DNA from: Gluconacetobacter diazotrophicus PA1 5 | GTDB lineage: Bacteria > Pseudomonadota > Alphaproteobacteria > Acetobacterales > Acetobacteraceae | Length of the DNA: 64,000 nt | Assembly (NCBI RefSeq): GCF_000021325.1 | Contig: NC_011365.1 | Span: 1,336,501-1,400,500, forward strand | Direction of reading: 5' to 3' | Part shown: one piece after another, positions 60,380 through 64,000 of the stretch | How positions within the stretch are numbered: the first letter of the stretch is position 1 | Layout: each line of letters starts with the position of its first letter | Made by a program: the position numbers and the translations under genes | Notes under the pieces: model-generated | Seen by the model: the letters and a program-made list of their open reading frames with translations, nothing else | Databases searched by the model: none | Told to the model about the DNA's origin: nothing

Positions 60380-60870
60380 GATCTCTCCGATGCCGATATG
60401 CTGAACAACCGCTTATCCAGGTCGTTTCTTCCAAGGCAACAGGTACGAATCAACCCAATATATTCGTGCATGAAGTCCCGCCAGAAGAAACGAGCAATCC
60501 TGGCCGGGAGCGCACGGGCAACTTTTGGACATCGGCATGCAAAAGCCGGCATCTGCTGGAACGCTACATATTACCGCTCTCGCCTCTTGTCGGACGCCGT
60601 AGTGCAGCCTCACGCTTCTTCGAAGCGGACGTGGTTCATCGCGTGCGAGAAATAAACTCCGTCAGTCCTGGAGCCGCTCAGTTCTCCATTTGGCGACACC
60701 CGTCATCTTGAATATAAGTAAGAGGTAGCAGCCCCATCTTACCTTGGGGGAGCGCGTTTGCCATGGGGGTCTTGCGCTCGCCCAATCCAAACACGGCCTA
60801 ATGAGGCCGAATGTATTAATTTCAAATCCTGCCCCCCAACAGGGGCAGGCTATTTATTGGGACCGGGCCG
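60380..60870. other. AT-richer intergenic region at the proposed island boundary
   Basis: 491 bp without a convincing gene, clearly lower in GC than the rest of the window. Near its right end a TTCAAATCCTGCCCCCC-AACA string (60821-60841) resembles the T-loop to 3' end of a tRNA, which could mark an integration scar; the rest of a tRNA is missing. The same bases form the left arm of the hairpin at 60828-60849. Confidence 0.45.
60828..60849 (+). other. perfect hairpin just upstream of the STAND-type gene
   Basis: CCTGCCCC (60828-60835) pairs with GGGGCAGG (60842-60849), 6-nt loop, followed by CTATTTATT. It sits 21 bp before the start codon of the large NTPase gene. It may be a weak terminator guarding the gene from read-through or a translation-control element. 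Confidence 0.45.
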
Positions 60871-63657
60871 ATGGAAAACATGACAATTAGACAGGTATCG
60901 GTTTCTGATTCCATCCTGTCCCGTTTGGACGCTAGAGACATCGCGCTCTGGGTTGGCAAGGACGTCGTTAGGGCCGCGGACCCGGTCGCCTTGGCCGACG
61001 TCATCCGATTGCCGTGGCGAGCCGTGCTTCTCGAGGGAGGAGACCCTGCGCTTGAGACCGCGATCCTTGCGCAGGAAGACCCGACTGATTTCAGGGTTCT
61101 TCGCCGCGGATATCCCATCATCATCGACGGCAACCCCGCGGATATCGTGCTGCCTCCGCGGAGCTTGCCGATCTACAAGCTCAACAGCGGCGGCGGGTCG
61201 GGTACCCTCGTCTCGCAGCTCTCGAGATTGAGTATTCTTAATGAGTTGGCGCGCACGGATCCGCGTGAGCTGCTGGTGCTTTCGTCCAAGGCGACCGGCG
61301 TCCCGCCGGATCTCCGTACCTTGTGGGAAGAGGGCTTTCGGCCGCTCACAACCATTGTCGGAGACTACGCGACCCTTCATGCCGAGGCCGATGGATGGCG
61401 ACGAGCTCGCGCCGCCGGCGGCTCGATCGCAATCGTCGAGAAGGACATCGCTAGCTTCGCCCACGACCTTTCCACCCGGTATGCGCAAGCCCATACTGGG
61501 GAACGGGTTCTCCTTCGCGTGCGGAGCGCGCGGGGCGACACGACGTCGGTTGATATAACCCAGGTGGACGACGCCCAGCATCCGGTGCTTGGGCGCTACG
61601 AACTCATCCAGGATCAGGATCTCCGGCCCCTCGCGCCCGAGGATCTGACGGCGGAGACCGTCGAGGGGTTCTTCCGCGATCCGAGCGCGTCATGGCAGCC
61701 CTACGCGGCAGGCCTTCCTTGGCCGCGGGACGACGTGGCGTGGCCTGAGCTGCGTCATATATTGCGGCGCTTAGATCGCAGCGGCTCCGAGGCCAACACG
61801 GTCGCGGTCATCCGCACCGAGCCTGGCGCGGGCGGAACGACCCATGCGCGGATGCTGGCATGGAGGGCCGCTGCCGAGGGTTATCCCACCCTCTTCGCCA
61901 AGGGGGCTCCATTCAAGCCAACCTCGCTCGAGATCGTCAACTTCATGACGCGAACGATTGACGCCGAGAAGCAGAGCCGCGGGGAGCCGGACGACGGTCG
62001 TCTCTACGAAGCTCCGTGGCTCATCGTGTTCGATCGAGACCATTGGGAGGGACGCGACAGCGAGCTGCGGAGCTTCCTACGGGGACTCGAACAGAGCGGC
62101 CGCGCAGCATGCGTACTTGTGGTCACAGGCCCCTACGCGAGCATGGAGTTCATGAGTAGCTCTCGCTTTAAGGAGATTGACCAGCTTACGCACGAAATGC
62201 CACGAGCCGGCGCGGTGGAGTTCGGCCAGCATCTCAATCAGTATCTTGCGCCCCACGGACCTGTCAGAAGGCGCGAGGAGTGGCAGGGATTCTTCCAAGC
62301 CTCGGCCGTACACGCGGAAAGCGGCATCTCCTCCTTCTGGGTGGCGCTGTCCTTCTGGCTCCAACGGCAGATCGACATGAGCGAGACCGTACAGTCTTGG
62401 CTGTTCAGGCAGTTCCAGAGCTCCGTCGTCGATCCGCAACTGCGCTCGACGCTCGTGGATATCGCCGCGATCAGCACCGAGAGACGTCCGCTACCGGAGA
62501 CCATGCTCCCCGCAACCGTCGACTGGCCAGTGACTCAAAAACTCGAGGACCTGAGAACCATGATCGGCGCGATGGGCCTGATCAGATTGCGACTCGAGGG
62601 AGACAGGTATTGGGCACTCGCACACGATATCTTAGGCCGATATCTGCTGAATGCGATCTACTATGATCGCTCCGCGCGGGAGGAATTCGGCTTCGGCGAG
62701 GCTTCGAACACCGAGCATCTCCGCTTCCTCGCACTTCGGCGACTCTCGGCCAATCCCGCCTTGGGGAACGCATCCAACCGGGAGATCGCGGAGGACTTCG
62801 CCGTCAACATCTTCAAGATCGATCCTGATCACGGCCACGGCACATTCGTGCCCTATTGGCGCGAGGCCCTGGCCGCCTTGGACGAAATGCCAAAGCTGCT
62901 GTGGCAGACGAGCCGCGCCCTGCGGCACCACTCCGCGATCTCACGGCGACGCATCGCGAAAGACAAGGAGCTCTTCGGCCTGCCCGAGAGCGAGCGGTTG
63001 GACCTGCTGCGGCGGGCGGTCGAAGATATCCGGTTCGCTCTCGACATGATTCCCCGAGCCGAGGGCGAGGAGTCTGACCTCAACCTCTACAACTCGCTGG
63101 CGCGGGCATATCAGGACCTTCACGACGAGGCCGCCGCGACTGGCGCGGCGACCGACGAACTCGAACGCCTGCGAGGACTGGCGCGGGACGCGACGCGCCG
63201 AGCTTTCCAGCTCAATCCCGATAGTCCTTTCGTCGTGGAAACTTACGCGCGAAGTCTGCTTGGGGAGGCCAAGGCCAATCCGCTGAAGGCGGCGGGAAAC
63301 GCCATTGAGGTGCTGAACCTAATCTACTTGGAAATGGAGCGTGATCGCTCGGCACAGCGACGCTACGAGTTGAGCCGTCTGGCCGAGGTCGCTATCGAGA
63401 ATCTCCTCGTCACGGGGGGAAGGCACCGGAATTCCGATAACCCCGAGATCGCCCTGCTCGTCGCGGCGCTCGACGCGCTTACCCACGATGTACCCGATCT
63501 GGCCGGAGTGGGCCTTGGTGACTTTCCTGTCGAGAATCGATTGGAGGCCGCGCGGATACTCTCGAATCCGGACGTGCAGTCGAACCTGCAAGCCGTGCGG
63601 ATGCTTTACGCTCTCACATGCCTTGACAGGCCTAGCACTACAGTTGCGTTTTTCTGA
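60871..63657 (+). CDS. STAND-type NTPase with SIR2-like N-terminus, C-terminus cut by an IS
   Basis: A 928-codon protein, not closely matched to a named family by eye. Residues 1-about 240 resemble a diverged SIR2-like domain (LDARDIALWVGKDV, RSLPIYKLNSGGGS, LLVLSSKATGVPPDL). Next comes a P-loop NTPase: Walker A-like RTEPGAGGTTHAR (315-327) and Walker B-like WLIVFDRD (383-390). A winged-helix motif WALAHDILGRYLL (581-593), typical of STAND ATPases, follows, then helical TPR-like repeats (about 735-905). This layout is typical of prokaryotic immune NTPases. From residue 922 the frame runs into IS sequence, so the native C-terminus is lost. A start near 60883 (MTIRQVS) is also possible. Confidence 0.7.
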   Translation: MENMTIRQVSVSDSILSRLDARDIALWVGKDVVRAADPVALADVIRLPWRAVLLEGGDPALETAILAQEDPTDFRVLRRGYPIIIDGNPADIVLPPRSLPIYKLNSGGGSGTLVSQLSRLSILNELARTDPRELLVLSSKATGVPPDLRTLWEEGFRPLTTIVGDYATLHAEADGWRRARAAGGSIAIVEKDIASFAHDLSTRYAQAHTGERVLLRVRSARGDTTSVDITQVDDAQHPVLGRYELIQDQDLRPLAPEDLTAETVEGFFRDPSASWQPYAAGLPWPRDDVAWPELRHILRRLDRSGSEANTVAVIRTEPGAGGTTHARMLAWRAAAEGYPTLFAKGAPFKPTSLEIVNFMTRTIDAEKQSRGEPDDGRLYEAPWLIVFDRDHWEGRDSELRSFLRGLEQSGRAACVLVVTGPYASMEFMSSSRFKEIDQLTHEMPRAGAVEFGQHLNQYLAPHGPVRRREEWQGFFQASAVHAESGISSFWVALSFWLQRQIDMSETVQSWLFRQFQSSVVDPQLRSTLVDIAAISTERRPLPETMLPATVDWPVTQKLEDLRTMIGAMGLIRLRLEGDRYWALAHDILGRYLLNAIYYDRSAREEFGFGEASNTEHLRFLALRRLSANPALGNASNREIAEDFAVNIFKIDPDHGHGTFVPYWREALAALDEMPKLLWQTSRALRHHSAISRRRIAKDKELFGLPESERLDLLRRAVEDIRFALDMIPRAEGEESDLNLYNSLARAYQDLHDEAAATGAATDELERLRGLARDATRRAFQLNPDSPFVVETYARSLLGEAKANPLKAAGNAIEVLNLIYLEMERDRSAQRRYELSRLAEVAIENLLVTGGRHRNSDNPEIALLVAALDALTHDVPDLAGVGLGDFPVENRLEAARILSNPDVQSNLQAVRMLYALTCLDRPSTTVAFF

Positions 63658-63922
63658 GAGTTCTGAATCTATGGGTAACCATGATTCTGAACGAGATGAA
63701 TAGCGCAGCTTCGGTCGAGGATGTTCTGGCTCTGACGCTGGAGGCGCTGCGGGACGCCAAGGAGCGAATGCGCCCGGTATTCGGCCAGGAGCGGGTGGCG
63801 GCATCGGCAGGCCGGTTTCTGGAAACACTACTGGGCAACGAGCCGCGCAAGACCGGCTGGATGCGGGCTGAAGCTGCGGGCGATCCGGGGCCATGGCGAC
63901 AGCAGGCCCTGCTTGGACGCGG
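63636..63922 (+). mobile_element. left end of an IS701-like element, interrupted
   Basis: The junction CTAG (63632-63635) matches the YTAR target preference of IS701 elements, and the DNA to its right leads after 45 bp into a transposase start. The element breaks off at 63922, where IS3-type DNA begins. The boundaries are inferred from the coding frames and the target motif; the inverted repeat cannot be checked because the right end is outside the window. Confidence 0.6.
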
Positions 63923-63938
63923 TGACCTTGCCCCCTGA
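63681..63938 (+). pseudogene. IS701-family transposase, N-terminal fragment
   Basis: The frame starts MILNEMNSAASVEDVLALTL and continues FGQERVAASAGRFLETLLGN, then EPRKTGWMRAEAAGDPGPWR, the usual N-terminus of IS701-family DDE transposases. After LLGRG the sequence changes to DLAP and stops, because the IS3-type element is inserted there. Only about 80 of some 400 residues remain and the catalytic core is absent here, so the copy cannot transpose unless the rest lies beyond the insertion. Confidence 0.85.
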
Positions 63939-64000
63939 AATGCCCTCGCATTGAAGTAAGGTCTGTCCACTGGAGACAGACGATGAAGAAAGCGCGATTT
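63923..64000 (+). mobile_element. left end of an IS3-family element, runs off the window
   Basis: It begins with TGACCTTGCCCCCTGAAATG, a TG-starting terminal sequence of the kind ending IS3-family elements, directly where the IS701-like transposase breaks off. Sixty bp further an orfA start follows. Only the left end is visible; the right end, duplication and orfB lie outside. Confidence 0.7.
63983..64000 (+). CDS. IS3-family transposase OrfA, first six codons
   Basis: ATG at 63983 follows GGAGA at good spacing and reads MKKARF before the window ends. MKKARF (followed in known proteins by TEEQI) is the standard beginning of OrfA in the IS407/IS51 branch of the IS3 family, a helix-turn-helix DNA-binding protein. 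Together with the TG terminal sequence 60 bp upstream this supports the IS3 call. Confidence 0.65.

Overview
The window is GC-rich alphaproteobacterial chromosome with strong third-position GC. It most likely comes from an acetic acid bacterium (Acetobacteraceae, Gluconacetobacter/Komagataeibacter-like). This rests on the gene content (a CtrA homologue, the yebC-ruvCAB-ybgC-tol-pal block, a SAM-II riboswitch before metZ, an OprB porin, the mla operon) and on IS fragments of kinds common in these bacteria. The genus assignment is inference.

1-4.7 kb: the end of an Hsp70-like chaperone gene, a small YqaE/Pmp3-type membrane protein, an ALDH7-type dehydrogenase, and a CtrA-type response regulator whose phospho-acceptor Asp51 is Glu. 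Two non-coding signals flank the regulator: a strong plus-strand terminator with no upstream gene (candidate small RNA), and a structured leader with a 38-codon ORF and attenuator-like hairpin before a small hypothetical gene.

4.7-23.1 kb: a nearly continuous leftward block of housekeeping genes. Read in transcription order it is secA, yebC, ruvC, ruvA, ruvB, ybgC, tolQ, tolR, tolA, tolB, pal, cpoB/ybgF, tilS, ftsH, folP, glmM, thiD. It links protein export, Holliday junction processing, outer-membrane constriction (Tol-Pal), tRNA modification, membrane proteolysis, folate and peptidoglycan precursor supply. Many start/stop codons overlap. Clear intrinsic terminators follow pal and ftsH.

23.2-35.6 kb, rightward: a periplasmic parvulin, argJ, an RDD protein, a large MscS channel translationally coupled to a 2-oxoglutarate dioxygenase, an MBOAT O-acyltransferase with its SGNH-like partner, then a complete mla-type lipid transport operon (permease, ATPase, MCE protein, lipoprotein).

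35.6-49.1 kb: an exported purine nucleoside permease/adenosine deaminase pair, DUF1653, an exported hypothetical, tRNA-Gly(CCC), SAM-II riboswitch-metZ-apaG-folE, a stand-alone POTRA protein and a small lipoprotein. A peroxide-defence cluster follows (oxyR divergent from ahpC-ahpF, then catalase), then a DJ-1/PfpI protein and moaB.

49.1-59.1 kb: an OprB porin, a YhaN/YhaO (SbcCD-like) pair, and a FUSC-DUF1656-HlyD efflux set with a small exported protein.

59.1-64 kb looks like an accessory island: looser gene spacing, lower GC, an orphan aminoglycoside-phosphotransferase-like kinase, and a 928-codon STAND-type NTPase with a SIR2-like N-terminus that may be a defence protein. The NTPase is cut near its C-terminus by an IS701-like element, and that element is itself interrupted by an IS3-family element running off the window end.
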